Assembly: GCA_015680685.1 (NCBI GenBank)
Contig: MNCI01006012.1
Coordinates: forward strand, 8,457-72,456
Reading direction: 5' to 3'
DNA length: 64,000 nucleotides
Source: Gnetum montanum
Lineage: Eukaryota > Streptophyta > Gnetopsida > Gnetales > Gnetaceae
In this document: positions 1 through 11,447 of the stretch, piece after piece
How positions within the stretch are numbered: the stretch's first letter is position 1
Layout: each line of letters opens with the position of its first letter
Notes under the pieces: generated by a model
Database searches by the model: none
Seen by the model: the letters and a program-made list of their open reading frames with translations, nothing else
Told to the model about the DNA's origin: nothing
Position numbers and translations under genes: made by a program

Positions 1-483
1 TCCTATCGCATGGCTTTGGCTCTTCGCTAACGGTTTCCCCAAAGAAGGGAGCTGTTCCTCCAAAGAATGCAAAACATCACCCCGTGGCTTTGGTAGTGAT
101 AACTGGTTCTCCTGAAAAACCACCAAGAGCATCGTTCCACCAAGGGACGCACACGCTTGAGTTCTGAGTCAGCTGAAAGACGGCTATCGACAAGGACCGG
201 CATACTGCACACCTGAGCACCCTACTCTCCCAGCATGGTCTATCGGGCAATGACCGATCCCCACGATCCCTTCCTTCCCGCCAGTTTCCAATCTCACCCT
301 TTCAATCCCATTTGCCACTGAACACGGTACGATGAGGTCTGGCCAGGTGACAAGGGACAAGGCTTTTATCGAGCTACTTACGGTGATTTGCGCTTCTTTG
401 TCGACGCTTCTCGGGTCAATTCCTCCAAGCGTCAACAAAGAGGGGCCAATGAAACACCACAAAAATCTTTTAAGTGTTGTGCC
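1..483. other. Unclassified CpG-rich segment
   Basis: This stretch is GC- and CpG-rich, unlike almost everything to its right. Reading frames of 60-130 codons exist on both strands (for example minus 184-573), but none shows a motif I recognise and they overlap one another, so I call no gene. It leads directly into the TACGCCC minisatellite and is probably the same element, perhaps the outer part of an LTR that starts near or left of the window edge. No left boundary or target duplication is visible. Confidence 0.35.
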
Positions 484-885
484 AGCGTATACGCCCCGCG
501 TACACGCCCAGCGTTCACGCCCAGCGTCTACGCCCAGCTCCTCACTGTACACGCCCAGGTACGGTAGGGGCACACGCTCGACGACAGGATTTCCAATGGC
601 AACATGAAGATTACACCAAAGAGCAAGGATTGAAGCAAGTGGACATCCATCGGTCTCTACGCCTGGCGTCTACGCCCGGCGTCTATGCCCGGCGTATACG
701 CCCAACGTGTACGCCCGGCGTATACGCCCAGCGTGTACGCCCAACGTACACGCCAGCTTGTAACGTTTACGCTCAGCGTATACGCCCAGCGTGTACGCCC
801 AGCGTACACGCCAGCTTGTAATATATACGCCCAGCGTATACCGAGTTTCTAAATTGTAACGCCCGGTCTATACGCCACGTGTCCC
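484..885. repeat. CpG-rich 12-bp minisatellite with palindromic core GCGTATACGC
   Basis: Irregular tandem copies of a roughly 12-bp unit, TACGCCCAGCGT with variants (GCGTATACGCCC, GCGTGTACGCCC, GCGTCTACGCCC), occupy about 484-560 and 655-885, with a less regular spacer between. The unit contains the perfect 10-bp palindrome GCGTATACGC. Short frames translate through the array as Tyr/Thr/Pro/Arg-rich peptides, which are by-products of the repeat. The array lies immediately upstream of a G-box and TATA box, so an upstream regulatory array (U3) of an LTR is the most economical reading. Confidence 0.75.
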
Positions 886-923
886 CCCATCCGCTTTTCC
901 CGGTAACCCTACCCCTATAAATA
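876..923 (+). promoter_or_regulatory. Candidate LTR promoter: G-box plus TATA box
   Basis: CACGTG (876-881), a typical plant G-box, is followed about 35 bp later by CTATAAATA (915-923) in a C-rich context. A start of transcription would be expected around 945-955, next to the single N at 944. LTR elements C, A and G in this window have the same CTATAAATA-type TATA box about 100-140 bp inside the LTR. That supports an LTR promoter, although a host promoter cannot be excluded. Confidence 0.5.
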
Positions 924-1619
924 GCCCAATTTTCCACATTTACNTTACGCCTGCCTACGTTTCGCGCTCCGCGCTCGGTTCGCGTCCGAAGACGACCACT
1001 GTTTACGCTCGCTGTGAGCTCTTTTTTAGTTTTACGTCAATTTGGCCCGCCCTTCATTCACGCTCGCTTGCATTTTCGCTTTGTTTCCGTTTGTATACGC
1101 CCACTGTTCATGCCGTTTGCCTGCTTACGCCCTACATCCATTCACTATTTACGCTGTCACGCCCGCATGCTCACGCTGTGTTCATTTCTGTTTACGCTGT
1201 TCACGCCCCACTCCGTTCACGCCCGTTATATTCACGCCGTGCACACCTGATTCATCGCTTACGCCCTGTTTATGCATAACCCAGCGTATAACGCTTCGGC
1301 GACGCTCGGGGAAGTCCTTGTTTGATCCGCGTGCGGACCATCCAAGGCACTCTGTCTTCGTCCTTTCCAGCTTGCCCTCAAGCAGAGGCAGGGTCAACTG
1401 TGCTCGCCCGCTGACCTTTCGGTGTCTGCAACGTTCCAGCCTCGCACTGACGATTTCGGTTGGCACACACATGAGCTCATTCTTGGTAACATCCAACAAG
1501 TCAAATTCTACTATGAACATTCCAAGGAATCTACCCACTCTATCCAATTGTTTTCCACCCATTCTCTCCTTCATTTAACCAATCCTGATAATAGTTGTAA
1601 GGGTGTCCATCTAAAACCA
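924..1619 (+). other. Candidate transcribed LTR part and leader, then unclassified DNA
   Basis: Scattered ACGCC/TTACGC words continue from the minisatellite to about 1290. Around 1293-1312 the sequence CGGCGACGCTCGGGGAAG loosely resembles a primer binding site complementary to plant tRNA-Asp, as used by the Ty3 elements elsewhere in the window. If real, the LTR would end near 1290 and a leader begin there. CpG richness fades by about 1480, and from there to 1619 I see nothing recognisable. Overlapping open frames on both strands (1042-1578 plus, 1182-1574 minus) have no motif and are not called. Confidence 0.3.
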
Positions 1620-2630
1620 TAGGTACTTTAGTAAACTTTTTACTTTTTCATTCTTTTATATTTTTCCATTTCTTAATAATTTCTTAATTCTTTTACATTA
1701 TTCCATTCTTTAATAATTTTTCATTCTTTTACCATTTTCATTCTTTACATCTTTTTCCATTTTTACTATATTTTTCATCTATTTAATACTCCATTTTCAT
1801 TTCGTTTGTAAATCATTTTGATTACTAATAAAGAATAAGGCAAGATGTAGTCCAATAAGGTGAAGATTTCCCTATGTTATCAAGACATAAGGGACTAATT
1901 ATTTGCATAATGAGATAACAACATTCATCCATCCATTCCATTAATAAGAGGTTCTTACCATAGCCATAATGATATTCTTTCCATTATAAAACTAAGAATA
2001 AACTTGTGATCTTTATTCCTAGATCGAAAAGTGAAGAACCAAGTAGGAATGTCAAGGGTGGAACATCAAGGGGATTTGTGGATTCTGTTGGATTACTGCT
2101 ATGAGTTCTCTTCTATTGCTTAGGTTGTATTATATCATTGTAGATCTAACAAAAAATGAAAGTAGGAGTAAAATAAGTGTTGCCTTATCATGTCACTAGA
2201 AAGGAATGTTACCCATGCTTTAAGGTAGTCCTATGGCAAGGTTGACATATATAAAAACAAAGCTCATGCACAAAATAAATTTCTGGGGGTTCCACTAGAA
2301 AGATATGTTACCCATGCCTAAAGGTAGGTGGCTTCTTAGGAATATAAATAAATAAATAAATAAAGCGTGCAATGAATAAACTCCTTTCTTAGACAATTTG
2401 CTAAGTGGTAATACTCCTTGCAATAGTGGTAGTCTTATGGTTGTAAATCCAAGAGAAGAAATAATGTGATGTCATTAGAATGTGGTCTAAACTTGATTTG
2501 AATATTGGACTTAAAAGCTAATGATTACTTTAACCACTAATAAAACACAAGAATTCATTATCCCTATGGTAAGACACCTCACATCTCAATTTTTGCAATT
2601 CATTCTAAGTTCATCTCATCTCACTTTCAC
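1620..2630 (+). mobile_element. Remnant of A-type Ty3 element (non-coding region between gag and ORF2)
   Basis: This segment lines up with 18780-19640 of element A in the same order: T-rich stretch, a block around 1870-2060 matching 18945-19130 (ATTAATAAGAGGTTCT and neighbours), 'GTAGATCTAACAAAAA', the CTAGAAAGA(C/T)ATG box, then TCTCAATTTTTGCAATTC near 2585-2605. The box occurs twice here (about 2193-2235 and 2290-2335), a local duplication. No gag or ORF2 coding is left. The right end is cut by copia element B near 2630. Confidence 0.75.
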
Positions 2631-2639
2631 AAGATGTAG

Positions 2640-5065
2640 TTATAGAATTGCAATCATGAATATTAAATATTATTAAAATAATTGTAACATAGGTGGACTG
2701 TCCATGCCAAAGCCTTTTATTTGGCCTATTCCTATTAATTTTCATGCCCAAAATTTTTTGTGCAGCACCAAGATCCTTCATCTCAAATTGAGAAGATAAA
2801 TGAAGTTTTAACTCCTAAACATCATGTATGTTATTACCTAATATTAACATGTCATCAACATATAGTAACAAGATAGCGTATTTTTCACTTGTATTTTTAA
2901 CATACATACAAGAGTCTTTTGCACTTCTAATAAAGCCATGATTTATCATGTCGTCATTAAACTTCTTATTTCACATCCTTGGTGCTTGTTTGAGCCCATA
3001 TAGTGATTTTAATAATCAACACACCATATGCTCTTTTTCTTTAATTTCATATCCTTCAGGTTGAAGCATATATATTTCTTCCTCAAGATCACTATTGAGG
3101 AATGCTATTTTCACATCCATTTGTTCAAGTTCAAGATCATAAATAGCTATGATAGCCAAAAATGATCTTATGGATGTTAATTTTACTACTAGAAAGAAGA
3201 TTTCATCATAATTAATCCACTGTCTCTGAGAAAATTCTTTAGCTACAAGTCATGCTTTGTATTAATTCTTAGATTTTTTTCTGTACACCCATTTATTTCC
3301 AATGGGTTTTCTCTCTAATGGAAGCTCAATTAATTCCCAAGTTTTATTTTTATGAATCGATGACATTTTAGAATCCATTGCCTATTTCAACTTTGCATTT
3401 TTCATAGATGAACATGCCTCATCATATGTTGATGGCTCATTACTTTTAGTAAATAGAACATATTCTTCTAAATGTGAAGGTAATCTACATATACATGTGA
3501 AACATCTTAAATGATCTTGTTCACTTTGTTATTCACTTAAACAATATTCTCCATCTTCATGTGTTGTATTTGCATCTACCATGCCATCATCATCCTATTC
3601 CCTAGGGGAAAAATCCCCAATCAAGGGAGGATGACCCTCAGAAATTTCATTATTAATTTCAACAAGCACATACATAGGAGTTACATCATTTGAAGGAGTT
3701 TTAGTATTTAAAGGTTCCTCCTTCATAGATCCACATTTTTCTCTAAAAAAAACATCTCAACTATAAATAACCCTTTTAGTTTGTGAGTTATACAACTTAT
3801 AAGCTTTAACACCATGTCCATATCGAAGAAAAATACATTTGACAGACTTAGAGTCTAATTTGGACATATCAAATTTTGGAAAATTTACATAGGCTTCACA
3901 ACCAAAAATCTTCAAATAGTTTAAATTAATGGACCTACCACTCCAAACATTCTCTGGAAATTTTCCATCAAGAGCTGATGAGGGAGATCTATTGATAAGA
4001 TAACATGCACTCATTACTACTTCATCCTAGAAATTCTTGTCAAGATTAGATTTATTGAGCATACATCTAGCACATTCCATGAATGTTTGATTAAATAACT
4101 TTGCTACTCCATTTTGTTCAAGAGTCCCTGAAATAGTATTTTTCCTTTAAATGCCATGTTCTTTACAAAAATTGTTAAATTCATTTGAACAAAACTCACC
4201 ACCATTGTCAATTCTTAGAATTTTGTTTTTCTTTCCTGAATAATTCCCACCAAGAACTTTAAATTCTATGAATTTTCCAAATACTTCAAACTTATGTTTT
4301 AATAAATAGATTCATCTCTTTCTAGAATGATCATTAATAAAAGAAACATAATACATAGTACCTCCAAGAGAACTTGTTTTAATATCTTTAACTAGTTCAC
4401 ATACATCACTATGTATTAGTTCTAATATCTAAAGAGATTTAGCATTACTTCTTTAGAAACTGTGATGCCTTTGTTTACCATCTAGAAAATGATGGAAAAA
4501 ATCCAAAGAATCTTTTAAAAGCTTAAATTTACCTTGATTGTAAAGTTCTTTAAGTCCTTTTTCACCAAGATGTCCCATTCTTTTATGCCATAAATTAATA
4601 CTTGAATTTAAATCAATAACTACAAATGCACTTAATTTCTACTTTAACATATTATCTTCTTATTTATACAACTTGCTTATTTTAATTACAAAAGCCAAAA
4701 GAGATGAACCATGCAATATTGAACATTTTTCACCTCCAAAGACAATAGTTAGTCCTACATCATCTAGTTCACTTATAGACAAAATATTTTTAGTAAGTAT
4801 TGGAACATGACATACATTGGAAATTGATTTAATCACTCCATTTTTAAACTGAATCTTTACCTTTCCATAATCTATAACTTTACATAAACCATCATTACCC
4901 AATCCTACCATTCCAAGATTAGATGATGTATACTCATTGAACCAATCAACATGTGGAGTCTAGTAATGAGACACACCCAAGTCCACATACCATGAATATG
5001 TATAAACATTATCAAAAGATGAGACAACATACAAATCTCCCTCTCAAGTAGGAGGGTCTTGATCA
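2640..5065 (-). pseudogene. copia pol remnant (protease/integrase/RT), element B
   Basis: Minus-strand fragments in family order. The protease-to-integrase linker is at 4911-4660 (GNDGLCKVIDYGKVKIQF, ...NVCHVPILTKNILSISEL). The integrase C-terminal and polyprotein hinge is at 4014-3757 (YLINRSPSSALDGK, LKIFGCEAYV). The RT part runs from about 3390 to 2640 with NKWVYRKK-like, LLKSLYGLKQAP-like and LYVDD motifs; the YVDD catalytic box reads from 2862 to 2851. The last residues (DLGAAQKILGMKI) are typical of copia RT just before RNase H. Several in-frame stops and frameshifts make it non-functional. It would have encoded replication and integration enzymes. Confidence 0.88.
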
Positions 5066-5070
5066 CTTTT

Positions 5071-5850
5071 TTATGTATTATTCTCTTTTCCCTTTTTTGA
5101 AGGGGCTTTACAATATTTCTTTACATGACCAGCTTTATCACAATTCCAACATTTAGGTGGCCTCTTTACAAATTTTTGAGACTTATTTTTAAATTGAGGC
5201 CTCTTAACAAACTTTGACTTTACATCATTTTTCATAAATAATACATCATTTTGAGTAGAATTTTTCCTTCTTGCTTCCTTAGACAACACTTAACCAACAA
5301 TATTATCAAAAATAAAGCTAGTAGATGTATTACTTATAGCCATCAAAAATGTCTCTCATGATTCTGGAAGTGTGCTGAGAAGTGTGATGCATTGATCTTC
5401 CTCATCCATTTTTACCCCCATAGATTACAACTAATGGACTAGTGTATTAAAGATATTCAAGTGTTTTGTAATGGCAATACCTTCAACCATTTTACAATTA
5501 TATAATTGTTTCTTCAACAACAACTTATTGGTTAGGGACTTTGTTTGATACAAAGTTTGCAATTTATCCCATAAATCTTTAGTAGAAGAAACATTGAAAA
5601 CATTAAGCAATATTGAATCTGAAATAAAGAAATGAATTGTACTTATCACCTTCAAGTTCAACTTTCTAACTCTTCAACAAACATTTTATTAGGCTTAACT
5701 CCCAAAATTACACTGTGTTGGTCCTTTTCAATGAGTAGAGCCTCCATCTTGATCTTCCATAATTCATAGTTGGACCCGTTGAACTCTTCAAGTTCAATTT
5801 TGGACAAAGAGTTGGTCTTGATTTTTTCCTAAAGTTACTTGATAAAATAA
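5071..5850 (-). pseudogene. copia gag remnant, element B
   Basis: The minus-strand frame begins shortly after the primer binding site. It carries a gag-like start (FNGSNYELWKIKME-type wording near 5780-5740), the LWDKLQTLYQTKSLTNK segment (5575-5530) usual for copia capsid domains, and a basic tail ending in the zinc knuckle CWNCDKAGHVKKYC (about 5150-5110), which fits CX2CX4HX4C. Internal stops separate 5661-5431 from 5289-5071. Gag would have formed the particle and bound RNA. It is closely similar to gag of element E. Confidence 0.88.
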
Positions 5851-5867
5851 TAGTGGTGCATGGAAAC

Positions 5868-5881
5868 TGGCTCCAATACCA
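5868..5881 (-). other. Primer binding site, initiator tRNA-Met type (element B)
   Basis: Minus strand reads TGGTATTGGAGCCA directly inside the 5' LTR (ending 5884). It resembles the standard copia site TGGTATCAGAGCC complementary to initiator tRNA-Met. Confidence 0.75.
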
Positions 5882-5883
5882 AT

Positions 5884-6292
5884 TGTTGTTTCTAGTTTCT
5901 TACACCAATATAATATTATATTTAAAAGAAACTATAGAAAATAAAAAAGACATAAATTTACCCTAGGGAAAACCTTCAAGGTGAAAAACCCAAGTAGAAA
6001 ATTGGCTCTTGGACCATTAGCAGCACAGCTTCAGAGGATCGAAGCTTAAGGAGAATTTAAAAAGGAAGGGAAATTATGCTTCAAAAGAATGTGGTGTATT
6101 GGATGCTCCCTTTGAGCTCCTTATATATTACATAGGTTATAAAATAAACCCAAAAATAAAAGGGATAAGGTAGTTTATTTTGATGGGGATAAGTATGGGA
6201 CCAAATATAATAGAAACAAATAAAAATATCATAAGATAGTGCAGAAATATTTTTAGAAAATCAAGGTAGATTTTCCTTCATCCACCCTTACA
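5884..6292 (-). repeat. 5' LTR of copia B (409 bp)
   Basis: The minus-strand LTR starts TGTAAGGGTGGATGAAGG and ends AAACTAGAAACAACA (TG...CA ends). It matches the two LTRs of element E (28162-28583 and 50588-50992) over its whole length, including TTGGCTCTTGGACCATTAGC and the TATATAAGGAGCTC TATA-like box. The partner 3' LTR of B is lost. Confidence 0.9.
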
Positions 6293-9150
6293 TAATCTTG
6301 GTTCAAATCTCACATTAACATGAACTTTTGCACTTATACTAATTGATGAAGTACAAATGTTATTGAAACTATGTAATTTAAGAAATATAGAATGCTTTGT
6401 GTCTTTGGAAATTTCATTTGAATTTTTTATTCCTCTTTTTGAGATGCTTCTCCATTATCTTTTGAGCCCTTTAATAATGTATACCAAACTTAGGGAATTT
6501 GCCAAATAAATTTTGTATTTTCTAAGGTTTGTGTACACTTAGGAAAACTTGAATTTTCATAGAATCATTAAAACATATATTACAACAACACATTTTAGTA
6601 CCTCTATGTAATGGTTGGACTTTTATTCAACATAAAATATGCACAAAGATAAAATTTAAATATCAATATGATCCTATGTTTAGAGAGTGAGAGATTGCTT
6701 CAAGGATGAATAATAATGATATTCAACTTTAGAATTTATAAGGAACAAATTCACAAACAAAGAAAATCAACCTAATGGGTAGATATTAAAAAGTGACATT
6801 CTCATATAATCTTAGCAATAGAGAAATTAATAGTTGATATGAAATTAAATGAGTAGTGACACTTAGAGAAACAAGATGGAAATGTGAGACATTGTAACTA
6901 GGAATCTTAATTAAAGAAAGCTTTACATTAACAATAGATAAATATGTAAAAGTAATCCAAATTGGACTTTTCTTGGAAAATCATAAGATGATAACCTTAG
7001 TGTTTTAGAATAGTGAACATTGAGAAAAAGAAACTTGTTTGTAATTTGTTGTAAATTTTTGGAGGATCCTATAGTTTTCTCTTGTTTTAGCTATTTACTA
7101 GTTGCTTTAATTTGTTTTGCTAGTGTATGCTTAGGTTCATTCTATGGGAGAGTAATGGAATAGCCATGTTTTGTAATTGTACTTTTTCTGTTTAAGTATG
7201 CTTCCTTTTAGATGGTGGATTCCTTATTGATTTCTTATTGATGTACTTTACTATAAATTTTATGTATGTCATTTGTGATTGTAGGATTTGTGTTTACATG
7301 TTCATGTTTAGGTTTATCTTAAATAGGAAAAAAATACTAGAGACATGATGCAAAAATTGCTTTTTTCTACAAGGATAAGTAACTATAGAGCCTTTGAAAT
7401 TGAGAATTCAATATATGAAGAGTTGTTTAAAAACTATAATCATGGAATAAGAAAAATTAGATGGGCATAAACTTAGGTGTGGAGTGACTTTAGGAGGTTG
7501 CAATAATGATGTTTAGAAATTAAATTTAGGCTGAGTTTTTGAGAAAGGATAGCCAATTTAAATTTTTTTAAAAATAGTGAATAAATTATGAAGAATAAAA
7601 GATGTAGAGTAATAAATACGAGACAAAAGCATCTACTAACAAAGCAATGTAGAAATTGTAAAAAAAGATTAATTAAGGAAAATGTTCAACATTTTTTTTG
7701 ATGAGGTTGAATTGCCATCTAGTATAGGTTGTGGTAAAGAAGAAATTTTCAAAGAAACATTAATAATATAGGCTAAGAAAATTTAGAAATTAATAGTTAA
7801 GAATAAATTGGTGGACTAAAATGAAGAAGGATTGAAAGTTAACTTGGTAGTCATAATTCATGTGCAATGGATTGTAAGACATGAGGACAAGTTGTGTTGA
7901 GGATGTAATTGATACTTGATATTTGGAAAGAATAATCAAGGAAAATAATGCAAGGTTAACTAATTACAACGTTTTGTTGCACCTAAAGTAGAATGACACA
8001 TAAAGGAGAAAGAGTACACGATTTTTCTGTAGGTTGTGATCTTTGTGGATACAAAAGGGCATTGTGTGGTTTTGGATGTGATCCACTACTAGAAGTGGGT
8101 TGTATGCACTTGCACTCACTTGCAAAGGCTAATATAATTGGGCCTAGGCCCCCTCCTTGTTGTTTCTATTTTTTGGGTTTCTTGGTCTATGGTTGTTCTT
8201 TGGGTTCTATGTCTATGGATGGTTAATGCTTGGCCCTACTATTTTTGGGCCCTTGCTATTTATTTTCCTTTTTTTTTGTTCCTTTCCTCTATTTATATTC
8301 TCCTATTTATTTTTTGATATCCATTCTAATACATCAATTTTATGTGGTCATGGTCTATCGTATGGCTTGATAAAGACAAGTAGGGGTTTTTTAAAGGTGT
8401 ATTGAGCTTTGGGGGTTCTTCTCCCCCTTCCCTTTTTGATGTAAATATTTATTTTTTATTAATATATTTCCTTGAAATATTATAAAAGAAAGTTTTTTTT
8501 GCAACTATGTAATATATGAAATTAATGGATCAATAGTTAACAAGGAATGCAAATTAAGTAAAATAAAACTTAGTATTAAATAACAATCTCAAAATGTTGA
8601 TGGGATAAATCATTGTGGCAAGATGCACCATCCATGGAAAAAGAATTGACAATGAAATGATGATTAGTTAGTATGGTGGATAAATGGTTGATAATGAATT
8701 AATTGACTAGAATGAAGGAAAATTAGAGTTGGAAGTAAAAGTAAAATTAAGGTATGAATAGTGTGAGATGTTTGAACAAGCCTAATTAAAAGTGTAATTT
8801 AGCAAGTTAACAAATATTAGTTACAATGAATTGATATTAAATACAATCTCTGAAACTCATGAATTAATAATGAAGTAGAATGGAAATCAAGAATAAGGAT
8901 TTAATGATAGGAATGAAAGAGTGTTATCAACCAATAGGTTTCTTATTGTGTTCTTACAAAGGAGCCTTGCATTCTAAGAGTGATCTCTATGAGATGGATG
9001 AGAACTTCATATATGATCTTAATATATTTTTGAATACTATCTTAAACATGAAACTTTTAAAATTGAGTTGTAAAATTCAAGTAAAAATTGAGATTCTTGC
9101 TTTTGTGTGCTTTTTTAATTTCGTTTTTCTTTCTTTTCTTCTTGTAGTTT
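6293..9150 (-). repeat. Family X copy 1 (copia-derived long repeat), left part
   Basis: AT-rich, non-coding, and collinear with parts of 11448-15387 and 24380-26878 (for example GGAGGATC...CTTGTTTTAGCTATTT at about 7062, and the segment around 8760-8990). Open frames such as 7993-8226 and 8880-9185 contain nothing recognisable. The strand follows the tRNA-Met-like primer site read on the minus strand at the copy junctions. The segment is interrupted by element F near 9150, with the host repeat resuming at 11083. Confidence 0.6.
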
Positions 9151-11082
9151 TTACCATTCTATGTCAACCAATAGCCAGAAGTTGAATAAGTCTTTGCATG
9201 GTGTGGTTCCTATTCAAAAAAAAAATAGCAAAAAAAAAGAAAAAAAGAAACAAAGAATAAAAGAAAATAAGAGAGAGAAAAAATGGTGGAAATTCAAAGC
9301 ACATCCCTTAGGCAAATAAATGAACTACAAGCACTGGTTATGGGACTAGAAAGACATGTTACCAATGCTTGAAGGTCCCCTATAACTAAGGTCCTCTCTT
9401 ACTTCTTGCTTCTCATTTCTACTTCTTAAGGAATTGTGGTTGTTCTATCAAAGCACTCTTGTATCTCAAGGGGATGGATTGGTCTTGGAGTGGTGATGCA
9501 AAGTCATTGAAAGTAGTTGGTTTTGGTTTGGACTAAGGATGGATCTTCTAAGGTCATTTAAACACAAATCCACAAGGAACCTCTTATGACCTCAATTTGG
9601 AACTCCATTCCACCTTCTCCATCATCCAAGGGACTGAATGAATGCTTGGATATAGAAGTTGCTAAATTGAGAGCCTAAACTATTAACCCTACATTTCTTA
9701 ACCTAGCATTAACAAGAGATGAAGCTCTTGAATAGCTTCACATCAGGATGAAAGGGGTTGAGGGTGTGGTGGATATGGTGGTGTTCTACCAATGCTTGGC
9801 ACATGCCACCCAACATAATATTTAGAAGGCCTTTGATCTAACCCATCAGGAGAATGTGTAGCTGACCACAGAAAACCATCGCCTATGAAAAGTTGATGCA
9901 CATAAATAATAGTTGACTGATTTATCCATCAATAGTAGGAGCAACTAGCCATAGCAAACATAGAGTTAAGGAGATTGATAGCTAAGAACAAAACCCTCTC
10001 CATGGAGGAGGTACATGCCCTTTGCCAAAAGACTACAATAGGGGTGGTCACTTAGAAATGAGATGCTCTCAAATTTGAGAGGGTCAAGAAACACTAAAAA
10101 GGCTAGGTCAGCCTATAGAAGAAAATAAATGAGAAATAAATTCAAGTGATGAAGGTAAAGGTGAACAAGACCTTCTAGTGCTCCAACAAGGACATGAGTT
10201 ATGGTGGCCTATCATCAATAGGAATGATAAATACAATAAAGTAGAAATTTACCTAAAGGAGTGACAAATAGAGAAAATGACTGAATATATGGAGCATGCC
10301 AATCTCTAGTACACAAACCTAGCTATGTTGACTATTAGATGGCTATGGTTAGAACTAGAAAATAAGTGGTGAGCTCGTACTTGTTGTACGAGGCCAAAGT
10401 TCAGGCACCAGAAGGATACCAAGAAAAATCTTGTAGAGGTAAACACTAAACTCAAGGTTCTCAAGGGAAAATATACCAATCAAATATCCACTACTAAGAG
10501 CCTAGCCAAAAGCATGAATGACTTCCATAAGCTACAAAACACAGTTAGGATGTTCGATGTCAAATGGAAAACAATTTTTGCCTAGTTCATGAACGTTAAG
10601 GAGCCATTCCCAATAATGCCCTATTTGTGGGACATCCCCATTCTAGCCCACATTGGTAATGCTGCATGGACTATGAATGATCCCTGGAACAAGGAGGATA
10701 AGATGAAGGCATTACTAGATGCCTTTCATCTTCCACTAGAGGTAGCAGTCACAGTACAATAATCATAGCTACCTTAGCCACTATGCATGCCTAAAGTTGG
10801 TGAAGGTCCTTTAGAACCTCAAGAACCTCCATCACCTGGGGCTGTTTAATTTTCTCAATCATATTCATGCCATCAAAGGATGTTCTATTTAGTTTGAGTA
10901 GTCATGTCATGATGTTCAATTTTTTGTCATGAACACCACAAATTTTTGTAATGATGTTGATCTATACACTCATGCACTCAATTTTGTTGTGTCAGTCTAT
11001 TGTGTCTATGGAATTTAACCAAATTGCACATGAATGCTTATAATTCAGATGGTTGGGCATAGGGTATACTCACCACTCATCA
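9151..11082 (+). mobile_element. Fragment F of an Athila-like Ty3 element (3' part)
   Basis: This matches element C from about 42270 onward: TTGCATGGTGTGGTTCC, the hairpin-like box at 9337-9388, the ORF2 coiled-coil region, and finally an LTR end reading CACCACTCATCA at 11082. The 5' half (gag, pol and ORF2 N-terminus) is absent, and most of the LTR between the ORF2 stop and its last roughly 100 bp is deleted. It sits inside family X, whose GTAGTTTTTAGC wording appears on both sides. The left edge is uncertain by about 40 bp. Confidence 0.8.
9580..10849 (+). pseudogene. ORF2 remnant of fragment F (coiled-coil part)
   Basis: With many stops, the frame follows ORF2 of element C: TRDEALE, then LTTENHRL, the stretch around 10290-10330 equal to C's 'MEHANL..TNLAMLTI', and the C-terminal GPLEPQEPPSPGAV ending in TAA at 10847-10849 (C ends similarly at 46834). 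Only the coiled-coil and C-terminal portions are present; the N-terminal globular domain is lost. Function of ORF2 is unknown; see the entry at 20249. Confidence 0.7.
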
Positions 11083-11447
11083 ACCATCCTTTGTTTTTTG
11101 TAGTTTTTAGCTTTATATGGTAACTCTAGGAAATTATATAAAAAATGTGTTTACGTTACATAAATATTAAAAACATCTATTATACTTAGGATTTGTTGCT
11201 ACTAATGTATTTTGCATAAGTTAGTTTGTCTCATAGATCCTGGCTTAATAATTTTTGTGAAGAAACTCCAAAATTTCATTTCTAGCCTTTTCTTTGCTAT
11301 TCATTTCCAATGTTCCAAACATCATTAAGTTGTAGAAGTTGCATTGTTAACCATTCTTATACTTTGAAATTTTGTGTCATAAATGATTTGACTCTGATAA
11401 TATTTGTTTTAATATGCATGGACACAACATTGTACTCTAATACCAAT
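11083..11447 (-). repeat. Family X copy 1, gag-like end and primer site
   Basis: Continuation of copy 1 to the right of F. On the minus strand the sequence starts with TTGGTATTAGAGTACAA (11447-11430), a tRNA-Met-type primer site, and then decayed gag-like coding; one stretch reads NEILEFLHKNY, comparable with KEIWKFLREIYQ at about 51550-51500. I infer that X is the LTR plus the beginning of gag of a copia element. Confidence 0.55.

Larger units (their letters stand above)
2631..6292 (-). mobile_element. Ty1/copia retrotransposon B, 3'-truncated
   Basis: Read on the minus strand the order is 5' LTR (6292-5884), primer binding site (5881-5868), gag with zinc knuckle, protease/integrase region, and RT up to about 2640. 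Integrase before RT is diagnostic of Ty1/copia. RNase H and the 3' LTR are missing, because the element joins an A-type remnant near 2630. It is the same family as element E at 28162-50992, and the two are nearly collinear from LTR to integrase. All frames carry stops and frameshifts. Confidence 0.9.

Noticed and set aside
474-821. Repetitive Tyr-Ala-Gln-Arg-Arg-Pro type peptide frame
   Set aside because: Direct translation of the 12-bp minisatellite; the period divides by three, so any frame without a stop stays open.
1042-1578. Open frame of 178 codons, rich in Cys/Arg/Pro
   Set aside because: It lies over the ACGCC repeat region, overlaps a 130-codon frame on the other strand (1182-1574) and has no recognisable motif; length reflects GC-rich composition.
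7993-8405. Overlapping short frames with hydrophobic content
   Set aside because: In family X, T-rich, not preserved in the other X copies.
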